Made by a program: the position numbers and the translations under genes
Shown here: positions 7,770 to 15,816 of the stretch, piece after piece
Layout: every line of letters begins with the position of its first letter
How positions within the stretch are numbered: position 1 is the stretch's first letter
Notes under the pieces: model-generated
What the model was told of the DNA's origin: nothing
The model's input: the letters and a program-made list of their open reading frames with translations, nothing else
Databases searched by the model: none
Assembly (NCBI GenBank): GCA_964586865.1
Contig: CAZPJM010000001.1
Span: 1-64,000, forward strand
Direction of reading: 5' to 3'
Source of the DNA: REDI01 sp964586865
GTDB taxonomy: Bacteria; Myxococcota_A; UBA796; GCA-2862545
DNA length: 64,000 nt

Positions 7770-8699
7770 TCACCGGGCCGGCGACGCGGCTCGGCCTCCC
7801 GCGTCGAAGCCGTCGGAGCGGAGGCCCACGAAGCCGCCGACGGAGGCATCGTCCGGACCCGTCACCACGAGCGGCCCCCCTTCGATGCCCAGGAAGGCCC
7901 CCTCCTGAAGGGCCACGTAGGCGGTGATCGGCACCCGGAGGAGGGTGGCCTCGCCAGGCGCCCGGAGGACCTCGGCCGCGAGGGCCCAGCCCGGGCGGTG
8001 GCGGTAGAGCCCGCCGGCGAGGCCGAGGGTGAGCTCGTGCCCGAGCACGAGCCCCTCCGCGGCCGGGAGCGCCCGGAGGCGGACCGAGCTCGTGAGGTGG
8101 TGGAAGCCGGTCCAGGAGGGGATGCGGCCCATCAGGGAGAGGCCGGCGGCCAGCTCGCCCCGCAGCTCCCCCTCGCTCACCGCCGGCCCCAGGCTGCTGG
8201 CCAGGCCCCCTCCCCCGGTGGGGGCGGCGCCGCGGAGGATTCCGCCGAGGTGCAGACCGTAGCGTACATCCAGGCTGCCGCTGGGCGGGGTGAGGGCCAA
8301 GCCGGCCTCCACCTGACCCACCCGGTCACCGGAGCTCGGGGTGGCGGTGCCCAGGTGGACCAGGCTCCCCTCGAGGAGGAGCGACGACGTCAGGGGAAGG
8401 CGGCCGTGGAGCCGCGCGTCCAGGATGGTGCCTTCGCCGAGGGCCCCCACCGCGAGCCGGAAGTCGGCCTCGGCCGCCGAGGTGGGGCGCAGCGCGGCCA
8501 TGGGGAACAGGGGCTCCTGCGCATCGGGACCGCGTGGCTCCCACCCGCAGTAGGGCTGGATGCATGCACCGTCCGGCTCGGCGCAGATTCCGCACGAGGC
8601 GTTGCAGCACACCTGCCCCTCCCCGCAGCGGGTCGGCCCACAGCGCTCCCCGGCGAGGGCGTGGGGGGTCAGGACGAGGGCGAGCAGGAGCGGGGTCAT
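7770..8699 (-). CDS. Cys-rich outer-membrane beta-barrel protein
   Basis: 309 residues. A signal peptide (MTPLLLALVLTPHALA) is followed by a compact Cys-rich knot, roughly residues 19-51, with eight to nine Cys in the pattern CGPTRCGEGQVCC..CGICAEPDGAC....C. From about residue 65 on there is alternating hydrophobic/polar sequence rich in Gly and Leu (FRLAVGALGEG, HLGGILRG, RVPITAYVALQEG), ending with short strands, consistent with an 8-12 strand outer-membrane barrel. Disulfide-rich surface modules of this type are frequent in Myxococcota. Function unknown. GGGGAGAGGCC precedes the ATG. It lies upstream of the papain-like gene in the same direction with ~115 bases between. Confidence 0.7.
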   Translation of the reverse strand: MTPLLLALVLTPHALAGERCGPTRCGEGQVCCNASCGICAEPDGACIQPYCGWEPRGPDAQEPLFPMAALRPTSAAEADFRLAVGALGEGTILDARLHGRLPLTSSLLLEGSLVHLGTATPSSGDRVGQVEAGLALTPPSGSLDVRYGLHLGGILRGAAPTGGGGLASSLGPAVSEGELRGELAAGLSLMGRIPSWTGFHHLTSSVRLRALPAAEGLVLGHELTLGLAGGLYRHRPGWALAAEVLRAPGEATLLRVPITAYVALQEGAFLGIEGGPLVVTGPDDASVGGFVGLRSDGFDAGGRAASPAR

Positions 8700-8768
8700 G
8701 GCCTCTCCCCGAGCAGGGTGCGCGGTGGATCTGGCGGCGTAAACCCCCGCGGGCCCTCGCCGCCACGA

Positions 8769-10310
8769 TCAGGCCACGATCGGCCGAAGGCGGCCCTCGT
8801 GGATGGCGCGGACCGTCTCGAGGGTGTCGGCCTCGGCGGGCGTCTTGTCGGGGCGGTAGGCCTTCACCCGGGCGAAGCGCAGCGCGAGACCCGCCGGGTA
8901 GCGCGGGCTCTTCTGGACCTCATTGAAGGCGATCTCGACCACCAGCTCGGGCCGGACGTGGACCACGTGGCCCTCCCGTCGGACCTCGCGATCGAGCAGG
9001 GCCTCGGTCTGGAAGGCCAGCAGGTCGTCGGTGAGGCCCTTGAAGGTCTTTCCCAGCATGACGAAGGACGCCCCGTCCCGAGCGCCCAGGTGGAGGTTGG
9101 AGAGGGTGCCGGTGCGGCGGCCGCTGCCCCACTCGGCGCCCAGCACCACCAGGTCGAGGGTGTGGTGGGGCTTGAGCTTGAGCCAGGCCGACCCGCGATG
9201 GCCCGCCTGGTAGGCGGAGGCCGGGTCCTTGGCCATGGCCCCCTCGTGGCCGCGATCGATGGCCCGCTGGAGGAAGCGACGGGCCGTGTCGGCGTCGTCG
9301 GTGCGCACGTGCTCGATGAGGAGCGCCTCGGGGACGAGCCGGCCGAGCCTCGCGAAGCGCTCGCGCTCCGGGGCGTCCAGGAGCTCCTCGTCGAGGAGCA
9401 CGGTGTCGAACAGGGACAGGGACAGGGGCAGCCGCTCGCGGGCGCGCGCCACGTCCTTCTGGCGGCCGAAGCGCTTCATGGTGGTCTGGAAGGGGTGGGG
9501 GGTGCCGTCGGGGCGCAGGGCGAGGGCCTCGCCGTCCAGGATGGCGCGCTCGACCGGGAGGGCGCGGATGGCCTCCACCACCTCGGGGACGGCGCCGGTG
9601 ACCTCGCGCAGGTGGCGGGTGAAGACCCGGACCCGGTGGCCGTCCTTGTGGGCCTGGACCCGCGCCCCGTCGAGCTTGACGTCGAAGCGGGCCTCGCCGA
9701 GGGCAGCGAGGGCCACGTCCACGTCCTCGGCCACGTCGGCCAGCATGGGCTGGATGGGGCGGAAGACCTGGAGGCGGAAGGCGTCGAGGGCCGCGTCGCC
9801 CCCGTCGAGGGCCGCCAGGGCGGTGGCGGCCAGATCACCCGACAGCATGAGGGCCCGGCGCACCCGGTCCGGATCCACGCCGGCGGCCTGGGCGACCGCC
9901 TCGACCATGACCCCCGCCAGCGCCCCCTGGCGCAGCTCCCCCACGAGCAGGGCCGACAGGAAGTGCTGCTCCGGCGGGGTGGCGTGGGCCAGGAGGTCGC
10001 GGACCGCCCCCTCCCGACGGGACACGGCGCCCTTGCCGGCGATCCCGGCGATGGCGCTGAACGCCTGGTCCACCTGATCGACGGTGAGGGACGGGGTCGC
10101 GGCGGGCGGGGTGTCGGCCACCTTGCGCACCAGGGCTGGGCCGACGCCGATCCGCCCCTGGGGGAGCTCGCCGGCGAGCCAGGTCACCACGGTGCGGCGG
10201 CGGCCCGGCGGGATGCGGTCCAGGAGCTCGGCCAGGGCGGCCTGCTTGTCGAGGCGGGAGCGGGTGGCCCCCACCGCCTCGGAGGTGGCGACGACGTCGT
10301 GGAGCTTCAT
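8769..10310 (-). CDS. ATP-dependent DNA ligase
   Basis: 513 residues, about the length of stand-alone bacterial ATP-dependent ligases (LigB type). The N-terminal ~200 residues form the helical DNA-binding domain. The nucleotidyltransferase core starts with motif I FDVKLDGARVQAHK, with K212 as the AMP-accepting lysine. Motif III (AILDGEALAL), motif IV (HEGAMAKDPASAY) and motif V (WLKLKPHHTLDLVVLG) follow, then an OB-fold with motif VI-like RFARVKAYRPDK near the C-terminus. It seals nicks in duplex DNA using ATP, and in bacteria it usually backs up NAD-dependent LigA in repair. There is no polymerase or nuclease domain, so it is not LigD. The ATG at 10310 has a weak ribosome binding site; the long upstream extension of the open frame is not supported. 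Confidence 0.93.
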   Translation of the reverse strand: MKLHDVVATSEAVGATRSRLDKQAALAELLDRIPPGRRRTVVTWLAGELPQGRIGVGPALVRKVADTPPAATPSLTVDQVDQAFSAIAGIAGKGAVSRREGAVRDLLAHATPPEQHFLSALLVGELRQGALAGVMVEAVAQAAGVDPDRVRRALMLSGDLAATALAALDGGDAALDAFRLQVFRPIQPMLADVAEDVDVALAALGEARFDVKLDGARVQAHKDGHRVRVFTRHLREVTGAVPEVVEAIRALPVERAILDGEALALRPDGTPHPFQTTMKRFGRQKDVARARERLPLSLSLFDTVLLDEELLDAPERERFARLGRLVPEALLIEHVRTDDADTARRFLQRAIDRGHEGAMAKDPASAYQAGHRGSAWLKLKPHHTLDLVVLGAEWGSGRRTGTLSNLHLGARDGASFVMLGKTFKGLTDDLLAFQTEALLDREVRREGHVVHVRPELVVEIAFNEVQKSPRYPAGLALRFARVKAYRPDKTPAEADTLETVRAIHEGRLRPIVA

Positions 10311-10390
10311 GGGGGGAAGCTGCGCCCGCGCGGGGCCGCGCCCAGGGGTGGGGCGGCAGCCGGTGGCCCCGCTCACGGGACCGGATGGGG

Positions 10391-11506
10391 TCAGTCCTCG
10401 ATGGTGAGCAGGGCGTCCAGATCGTCCAGCGGATCCGCGCCCCCGCCCGAGGGCTCCTTCTCGGGCCTCGGGGCCGGCGCAGGGGCGTTGCCATCCCCGC
10501 GCCCCTTGCCCTTCCGGCGGCGCTTGCGGCGCTTGCGGCGCCCGCCCCCATCCCCGTCCCGCGCCTCGGCGTCGTCGGGGCGGGGCTTTCGGCCACCCTT
10601 GTCGTCCAGGGGCCGGGGGGGCGGCCCCTTGACCGGCTTGGGGGCCCGGGCTGGGCGGGGCGGGGGCAGCCCCAGGGCCTCCCGGCGGGCGCGCTCGGCG
10701 GCCTCGGCCTCGCGGATCTCGGCGATGATGGCCTCGACGTCGGCCTCCCCGCTGTCCCGCTCGAAGCTGCCGGTCAGCTCCACATCGGGGTGGAGGACCC
10801 CCCGCTCGAAGAGATCCCACAGCTCGTCGCCATAGCGGGTGCCCCGGAGCTTCTTGGCCCAGCGCCCGAAGAAGCGGGTCAGGTTCTTCACGTCGCGGAG
10901 GAGCATGCGCTTGGCGTTGGGGTTGGCGGCGGCGTCGACGGCCTGGGGGAAGTCGATGAGCACCGGCCCATCGGCGCCGAGCAGGATGTTGAAGTCGGAG
11001 AGATCGCCGTGGACGAGCCCGGCGTCGAGCATCTTCACCACCTCGCGCAGGACCACGTGAAACGTCTCCTCGGCCTCGCGCGGCGAGAGATTCACGTCGG
11101 CGAGGCGGGGGGCGGGCCCGCCATCGGGGCCGGCCACCAGCTCCATGACCAGCACCCCGTCCACGAAGTCGTAGGGGGTGGGCACCCGCACGCCCGCGGC
11201 GGCCAGCTTGTAGATGGCCTCGACCTCGGCGTTGCGCCAGGCCTCCTCGGCCTGGGCCTTGCCGTACCGGCTGCCGCGGCTCATGGCCCGGCGATCGCGG
11301 CTACGGCAGACCTGCCGGCCCTCGGTATAGGCGACGCGGTGCTTGAAGCTGCGGTGTTGGGCCTCCTTGTAGAGCTTGGCCACCCGGGCCTCCCCCCGGG
11401 CCTCGACCAGCCAGACCTCGGCCTCCTTGCCGCTGAGCAGCGGCCGCAGGACCCCGTCGATGACCCCGTGGTCGAGCAGCGGCTGCAGCCGCTCGCGTCC
11501 ACCCAT
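10391..11506 (-). CDS. RIO1-like atypical protein kinase with basic tail
   Basis: 371 residues, starting at ATG 11506 after GGGAGGCGCC. The N-lobe lysine is K44 (ARVAKLYKE). The catalytic loop is VHGDLSDFNILL with D168 and N173, and the metal loop is LIDFPQAVD with D185. HGDLS(E/D)(Y/F)N and IDFPQ are diagnostic of RIO kinases rather than of eukaryote-like Ser/Thr kinases. Archaeal and eukaryotic RIO1 act in small-subunit ribosome maturation; bacterial homologues are scattered and their role is not settled. The C-terminal ~100 residues are Pro/Arg/Lys-rich, with a strongly basic run near 320-345 followed by an acidic end, suggesting RNA or ribosome binding. It is directly upstream of the DNA ligase gene (80 bases). 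Confidence 0.9.
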   Translation of the reverse strand: MGGRERLQPLLDHGVIDGVLRPLLSGKEAEVWLVEARGEARVAKLYKEAQHRSFKHRVAYTEGRQVCRSRDRRAMSRGSRYGKAQAEEAWRNAEVEAIYKLAAAGVRVPTPYDFVDGVLVMELVAGPDGGPAPRLADVNLSPREAEETFHVVLREVVKMLDAGLVHGDLSDFNILLGADGPVLIDFPQAVDAAANPNAKRMLLRDVKNLTRFFGRWAKKLRGTRYGDELWDLFERGVLHPDVELTGSFERDSGEADVEAIIAEIREAEAAERARREALGLPPPRPARAPKPVKGPPPRPLDDKGGRKPRPDDAEARDGDGGGRRKRRKRRRKGKGRGDGNAPAPAPRPEKEPSGGGADPLDDLDALLTIED

Positions 11507-11617
11507 GCTGGCGCCTCCCTGCCCCCGGTGCTGACCAGGGACGCCGCCGCCCATAACGCCGTGCGAGGGGCCGGGCGCCCCGTCGCCGCCGGCGGGGGCG
11601 GACCGGCCCCGGCACCC

Positions 11618-14452
11618 TCACTCCCAGCGCACCGGACGGGCCGCCCGAAGGCCCACGTCGTAGGCGCGGTAGCCCTCGGCATAGAGGGTGTAGCGGTCGG
11701 CGCTCCGGGCGTGGTCGACGGTGGCCCGGAAGCCCCCGCCCCGGAAGACCCGCGGGGCCCTGGCCGGGGCGCGCCTGGCCCCGGTGCCGGGCGCCACGGG
11801 CAGGTCGTAGGCCCCATACCGGTCCAGGCACCACTCCCAGACATTGCCCGCCATGTCGTACAGGCCGAAGGCGTTGGGTCGCAGGCTGCCCCCCGGGGCA
11901 TGCACCAGGTGGCCGTCCTCCAGGAAGGCCTCGTAGCGCCAGCTCTCGGGCCCCTCGTGGTCGCGCGCCCAGCGATCGGCCAGGTTGGCGTAGCCCTGGA
12001 GGGAGGCCGGGTCGTCGCCGGTCGCGAAGACCGTGTCGGTCCCCGCCCGGGCGGCGTACTCCCACTGGACCTCGGTGGGCAGGGTCAGCCCCACCCGGCG
12101 CATGACCTCGGTGGCCTCGGCCCATCGCACCTGCTCCACCGGGTGGGTCGGGCCCACCACCCTGGGCCCCACCTCGCGGCCGATGGGGTAGGCGGAGGGG
12201 TTCTCGCCGGTGATGCGGAGCCACTGGTCCTGGGTGAGCTCGTGCCGCCCCAGGAAGAAGGGCTCGAGGCGCACGGTGTGGACCGGCCCCTCTCGGGGGC
12301 TCGCCCCGGGATCGTCGTGGACCGGATCGCCGGGTGCGGCGCCGATGCTGGCCTCGCCGCCGGGGAGCAGGACCAGGACCACCCCGCGCCCCGGGGCGGC
12401 GGCGCGTGGATCCGCGGCGTCGGGAGGAGGCGGGTCGCCCGAGAGGAGGTGCACGAAGGTCTGCAGGCCCGTCTCGGGGTCGGGGCCCAGGGGCACGAGG
12501 CCAAGCTGGGGCGGGAGATCGAAGCCGTAGCGGGGGTCCCGGGCCACCGCCTCCCGGGCGCGGGCCCAGGCCTCGGCGGGCTCCTCCAGGCTCCGGCGCC
12601 GCAGGGTGCGGGCGATCTGAAGGCGCCCCTGCATGTCGGGGATGCCCTCCGTCTCCAGCCGCTCCAGGCGCTCCACCAGCTCGGAGAGCAGCTCCCGGCG
12701 CCACGCCGCCGCCGCGGGCTCCTGGGGACGGGGCGCGCCCAGGGCCTCGAGGGCATCCCGATGCAGGCTCCGGTCCGCCAGGAGCGCCCGGGCCCGCGCC
12801 ACCCAGTCCTCCATGGCGGGCACCCGGTCGGGGGTGGCCGGATGGAGCCGGTCGGCCTCGGCCTCCAGGGTGCGAGCGCGCTTGTCGTCGGCCAGGCGGA
12901 GGACCTCGCCGTAGCGGGCATCGGCCAGCCGCGCGGCCTCCTGGGCCTGCTGCCGGGCGCCCTCCACCAACACGAAGGCACCGGCCACCGTCCCCACCAG
13001 CACCAAGGCGAGCCCGCCCAGGCCCCACCGCTGCCAGCGGGCCGTGCGGACCGCTCGGGAGCGCTCCGCCCGCACCCGCCCCGCCCGCTCCGCCAGCCGC
13101 GGCCGATCCGGGTGCTCGGGCGGGAGCTGGCGGATCTGGACCTCGGCCAGCCCCACCTCGCCCCGGTCCAGGGCCCGACGCGCCAGGTGGAGGCGGGCAT
13201 CGGCGGCCAGATTGTCCACCACGGGGTTGTCGGGCCACAGCACCCCCGCCTGCTGCACCGCACCGACCAGCTCGAGAAGCTGCTCGTCGGGGCCCTCGTC
13301 GCCGGCGGTGGGCGACGGGGCCAGGCCGGCCAGGTGGGCCTCGAGGCGACGCAGGGTGCGCCGGGCCTGGGCGGTGATCCGCCGGCTCTCCCGGGTGTCC
13401 AGCCAGTGCTGGAGCCGGTCGCGGAGCACCGCGGCGCTGGCCGGGCGCCGGGCCGGATCCGGGTCCAGGGCCTCCCGGACCAGCGCCGCCAGGCCGGGCT
13501 CCACATCTTCGGGGAGCGGCTCCACCTCGCCGGCGGCGGCCGCCTCCACGATCTGCCGGGCATGGGCGCCGCGGCGGGGGGGCATCCCGGTGAGGAGCTC
13601 GTGGAGGATGGCGCCCAGCAGGTAGACGTCCGAGGCCGGGCCCAGCGCAGCCCCATCTCCCCGGGCCAGCTCGGGGGGCATGTAGGCAGGGGTGCCGAAG
13701 GGGGCGATGACCTCGCGGGCCCGTGGGAGCCCGGGCTCGTCGGCCCAGCCGGCCTCGTCCATGACGACCCCGCACCCCCAGTCGGTCACGAAGACCTCGC
13801 CGAAGTCGCCGAGCATCACGTTGGCGGGCTTCAGGTCCAGGTGCAGCACCCCGTGGGCGTGGGCGAACGCCACCCCCTGACAGACCCCCAGCAGGGTCCG
13901 CAGCTCGGCCACCAGGTCGAAGGTCTCCTCGCCGCGGGCCTCGGCCAGGTGCTCGGCCCAGGACGCGCCTCGGACCCGCTTCATGACGAGCGCCGGCGCC
14001 CCCTCGAGGGGCACCAGGTCGTGCACCGGCAGGATGTTGGGGTGGTCCAGGGCCCCGGACAGGCGCGCCTCGTGGACGAAGGCCCGCTCCCCGCTCCGGT
14101 CCCGCACCACCTTGACCGCCACCTCCCGGTCCAGGCTCCGCTGGCGGGCGAGGAAGACACGGGCCACCCCGCCCTCGCCCAGCACCTCCCCCAGGTCCAG
14201 CCCGGCCCGGGCCCCCAGGGTGGCGGTGCCGTGGGGCGCATCGAGCGAGGCCGCGTCCTTGTCGAGCCGCTCGGGGACCAGGGTGGTCGCGACCAGGTCC
14301 TGCGACAGCCAGGTGAGGCCCCCCGTCTCGGTCCCGGCCTCGGGGGGCCTGTCGGGCGGGTCCGGCGGACGACAGGTGGCCCCCGGGTCCAGGTCCTCCC
14401 AGGTGGCCCCGGCCAGGGTGGTCTGCCAGCGCGCCAGCCAGTCGGTCTGCAT
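11618..14452 (-). CDS. Ser/Thr kinase fused to FGE-sulfatase domain
   Basis: 944 residues. The N-terminal kinase domain (about 85-350) has glycine loop LGEGGVARVF, K114, E128, catalytic loop HLDLKPANVML (D206, N211) and metal loop TDWG (D224). The HRD Arg is Leu, and DFG is DWG. The catalytic residues are intact, so activity is plausible without the usual Arg-dependent activation-loop control. A charged helical linker leads to one transmembrane helix (about 476-496). A periplasmic, Ala/Arg-rich helical region follows, then a formylglycine-generating-enzyme-like domain (about 700-940: FFLGRHELTQDQWLRITGEN, LPTEVQWEYAARAG, NAFGLYDMAGNVWEWCLD). Such fusions are typical of Myxococcota and Planctomycetes and may link an external ligand or oxidation event to phosphorylation. 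It is nine bases upstream-linked to the methyltransferase gene, so likely one transcript. Confidence 0.92.
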   Translation of the reverse strand: MQTDWLARWQTTLAGATWEDLDPGATCRPPDPPDRPPEAGTETGGLTWLSQDLVATTLVPERLDKDAASLDAPHGTATLGARAGLDLGEVLGEGGVARVFLARQRSLDREVAVKVVRDRSGERAFVHEARLSGALDHPNILPVHDLVPLEGAPALVMKRVRGASWAEHLAEARGEETFDLVAELRTLLGVCQGVAFAHAHGVLHLDLKPANVMLGDFGEVFVTDWGCGVVMDEAGWADEPGLPRAREVIAPFGTPAYMPPELARGDGAALGPASDVYLLGAILHELLTGMPPRRGAHARQIVEAAAAGEVEPLPEDVEPGLAALVREALDPDPARRPASAAVLRDRLQHWLDTRESRRITAQARRTLRRLEAHLAGLAPSPTAGDEGPDEQLLELVGAVQQAGVLWPDNPVVDNLAADARLHLARRALDRGEVGLAEVQIRQLPPEHPDRPRLAERAGRVRAERSRAVRTARWQRWGLGGLALVLVGTVAGAFVLVEGARQQAQEAARLADARYGEVLRLADDKRARTLEAEADRLHPATPDRVPAMEDWVARARALLADRSLHRDALEALGAPRPQEPAAAAWRRELLSELVERLERLETEGIPDMQGRLQIARTLRRRSLEEPAEAWARAREAVARDPRYGFDLPPQLGLVPLGPDPETGLQTFVHLLSGDPPPPDAADPRAAAPGRGVVLVLLPGGEASIGAAPGDPVHDDPGASPREGPVHTVRLEPFFLGRHELTQDQWLRITGENPSAYPIGREVGPRVVGPTHPVEQVRWAEATEVMRRVGLTLPTEVQWEYAARAGTDTVFATGDDPASLQGYANLADRWARDHEGPESWRYEAFLEDGHLVHAPGGSLRPNAFGLYDMAGNVWEWCLDRYGAYDLPVAPGTGARRAPARAPRVFRGGGFRATVDHARSADRYTLYAEGYRAYDVGLRAARPVRWE

Positions 14453-14461
14453 GCCCCGAGC

Positions 14462-15193
14462 CTACCGCCCCGAGGCGGGTCGGAGGTGCCCGACCCACAG
14501 CCGGGAGGCGGGACCGACGGGCGCCCCGGTGGCATCGCGGGGTGGACCCACCGTCTCCCAGCCCGCCTGGGCCAGCAGGGCCTCGAGGGCGGCGCGGGGC
14601 CGGGCATGGAGGCGAAGGGTGGCGGTGGAGGCCCGCGCCCCGGACACCCGCTCCCGGACCGTCAGGATGCCGGTGGAAGGCTCGAAGGTGCCCTCGCGGT
14701 GGACCATGACCGACCGGCCCTCCACCTCGACCGTGTCGGTGCGCGCCCAGCGGTGGGGTGGAGCCCGGAAGGCGGCGTGGTCGGTGAGCTCCACATCGAG
14801 CAGGAGGCGGCCGTCCGGCCCCACCGCCTGCCGCACCGCACCGAGGGTGGCCAGCAGGGCCTCGTCGTCCAGGAGGGCCGCCGTGTTGTGCGCCAGGATG
14901 GCCGTGCGGAACGGCCCCCGCAGCGGGCCCCGCATGTCGCCCACGGCGACGCGGTCCGGGTCGTGCCCCCTCCGGCCCAGGCGCTCCCGGGCCGCCTGCA
15001 CCAGCTCCGGATCCAGGTCGAGCCCGTGGGCATCGACGCCGGCCTCCAGCAGCGCGGCCAGGATCCGCCCCGTCCCACAGCCCAGCTCCAGGACCCTCCC
15101 CCCCAGGGCCCTCGCCACCGCAGGATAGAACGTCTCCTCCCAGCGGGAGCCCGCCGCCACCCGAGCGTCCTGGTGGAAGGGTGTCTCGGCCAC
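14462..15193 (-). CDS. Class I SAM-dependent methyltransferase
   Basis: 243 residues. Motif I is VLELGCGTGRILAALLEAG (about 34-52), motif II acidic end GLDLDPE, and motif IV region LAHNTAALLDDEALLATL; it then has the usual beta-strand rich C-terminus. It transfers methyl from S-adenosylmethionine to an unknown acceptor. The GTG start at 15193 lies one base after the stop of the DUF2301 gene (TGA-C-GTG), so translation is probably coupled, and it ends nine bases before the kinase-FGE gene. Nothing in the motifs points to a particular substrate. Confidence 0.88.
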   Translation of the reverse strand: MAETPFHQDARVAAGSRWEETFYPAVARALGGRVLELGCGTGRILAALLEAGVDAHGLDLDPELVQAARERLGRRGHDPDRVAVGDMRGPLRGPFRTAILAHNTAALLDDEALLATLGAVRQAVGPDGRLLLDVELTDHAAFRAPPHRWARTDTVEVEGRSVMVHREGTFEPSTGILTVRERVSGARASTATLRLHARPRAALEALLAQAGWETVGPPRDATGAPVGPASRLWVGHLRPASGR

Positions 15194-15194
15194 G

Positions 15195-15779
15195 TCAGAC
15201 CTGGTACCGGGACTTGTCGCCGATGTCGAAGTCCATGGGCTGGAGGAGCTTGGCGACGGCCAGGGCCACGAGGACCAGGCCCACGGCGCCGAACGCCACC
15301 AGGAGCCCGACCGGCCAGTCCACCAGCAGGGGCACGAGACCGGCCACCCACAGGACCGGCACCGCCCGCAGCCCCGGCAGCTTGAAGCAGAAGCGCTCCT
15401 TGAGGGCCAGCCCCGAGAGGGTCACCCCGGCGAAGCCGACGCCCGCCGCCTGCAGGGGCTCCACCACCCAGGCCTCGGGCGGCAGGACGGCGGCCACGAG
15501 CTGCAGGGCGAGCCCCACCGGCGCCGCGCTCGCCAGGACCCACCGGATCCGCTTGTCGTACAGGTGGACCGTCGCCGCCGAGAGGGCCGCCGAGGCCCCG
15601 ACCAGGGCCCAGACGAGCTGGCCCACCCACCAGGGCGGGAAGAGCTGGCCCACCCGGAGCCCCGCCACCACCGCCACCCCGATGCACGACAGGCCCGCCA
15701 GCAGCAGGCCGGCGCGGTAGAGCCCCACGGTCAGCCCGTCGAAGGCATCCATGTCGGGGCGGTGGTCGGGGTCGGCCAT
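15195..15779 (-). CDS. DUF2301 integral membrane protein
   Basis: 194 residues with five to six hydrophobic segments (about 20-42, 48-68, 80-100, 108-126, 138-152 and 155-178). The opening DGLTVGLYRAGLLLAGL and the middle KERFCFKLPG are the conserved marks of DUF2301/COG5413, a family of uncharacterised inner-membrane proteins. The cytoplasmic tail ends DIGDKSRYQV. It is the first gene of a tightly packed leftward set with the methyltransferase and kinase. Function unknown. Confidence 0.85.
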   Translation of the reverse strand: MADPDHRPDMDAFDGLTVGLYRAGLLLAGLSCIGVAVVAGLRVGQLFPPWWVGQLVWALVGASAALSAATVHLYDKRIRWVLASAAPVGLALQLVAAVLPPEAWVVEPLQAAGVGFAGVTLSGLALKERFCFKLPGLRAVPVLWVAGLVPLLVDWPVGLLVAFGAVGLVLVALAVAKLLQPMDFDIGDKSRYQV

Positions 15780-15816
15780 GCGCGGGCCCTATCCCGTCCA
15801 CCCGGGTCTCCGCGCC

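Noticed and set aside
10385..15385. A 1666-residue open frame on the plus strand, and similar long frames at 2416-5478, 7518-10835, 34460-37663 and 59087-62218
   Set aside because: They lie antisense to well-supported genes, have low-complexity Gly/Ala/Arg/Pro translations and no ribosome binding sites or domains; they are by-products of high GC.
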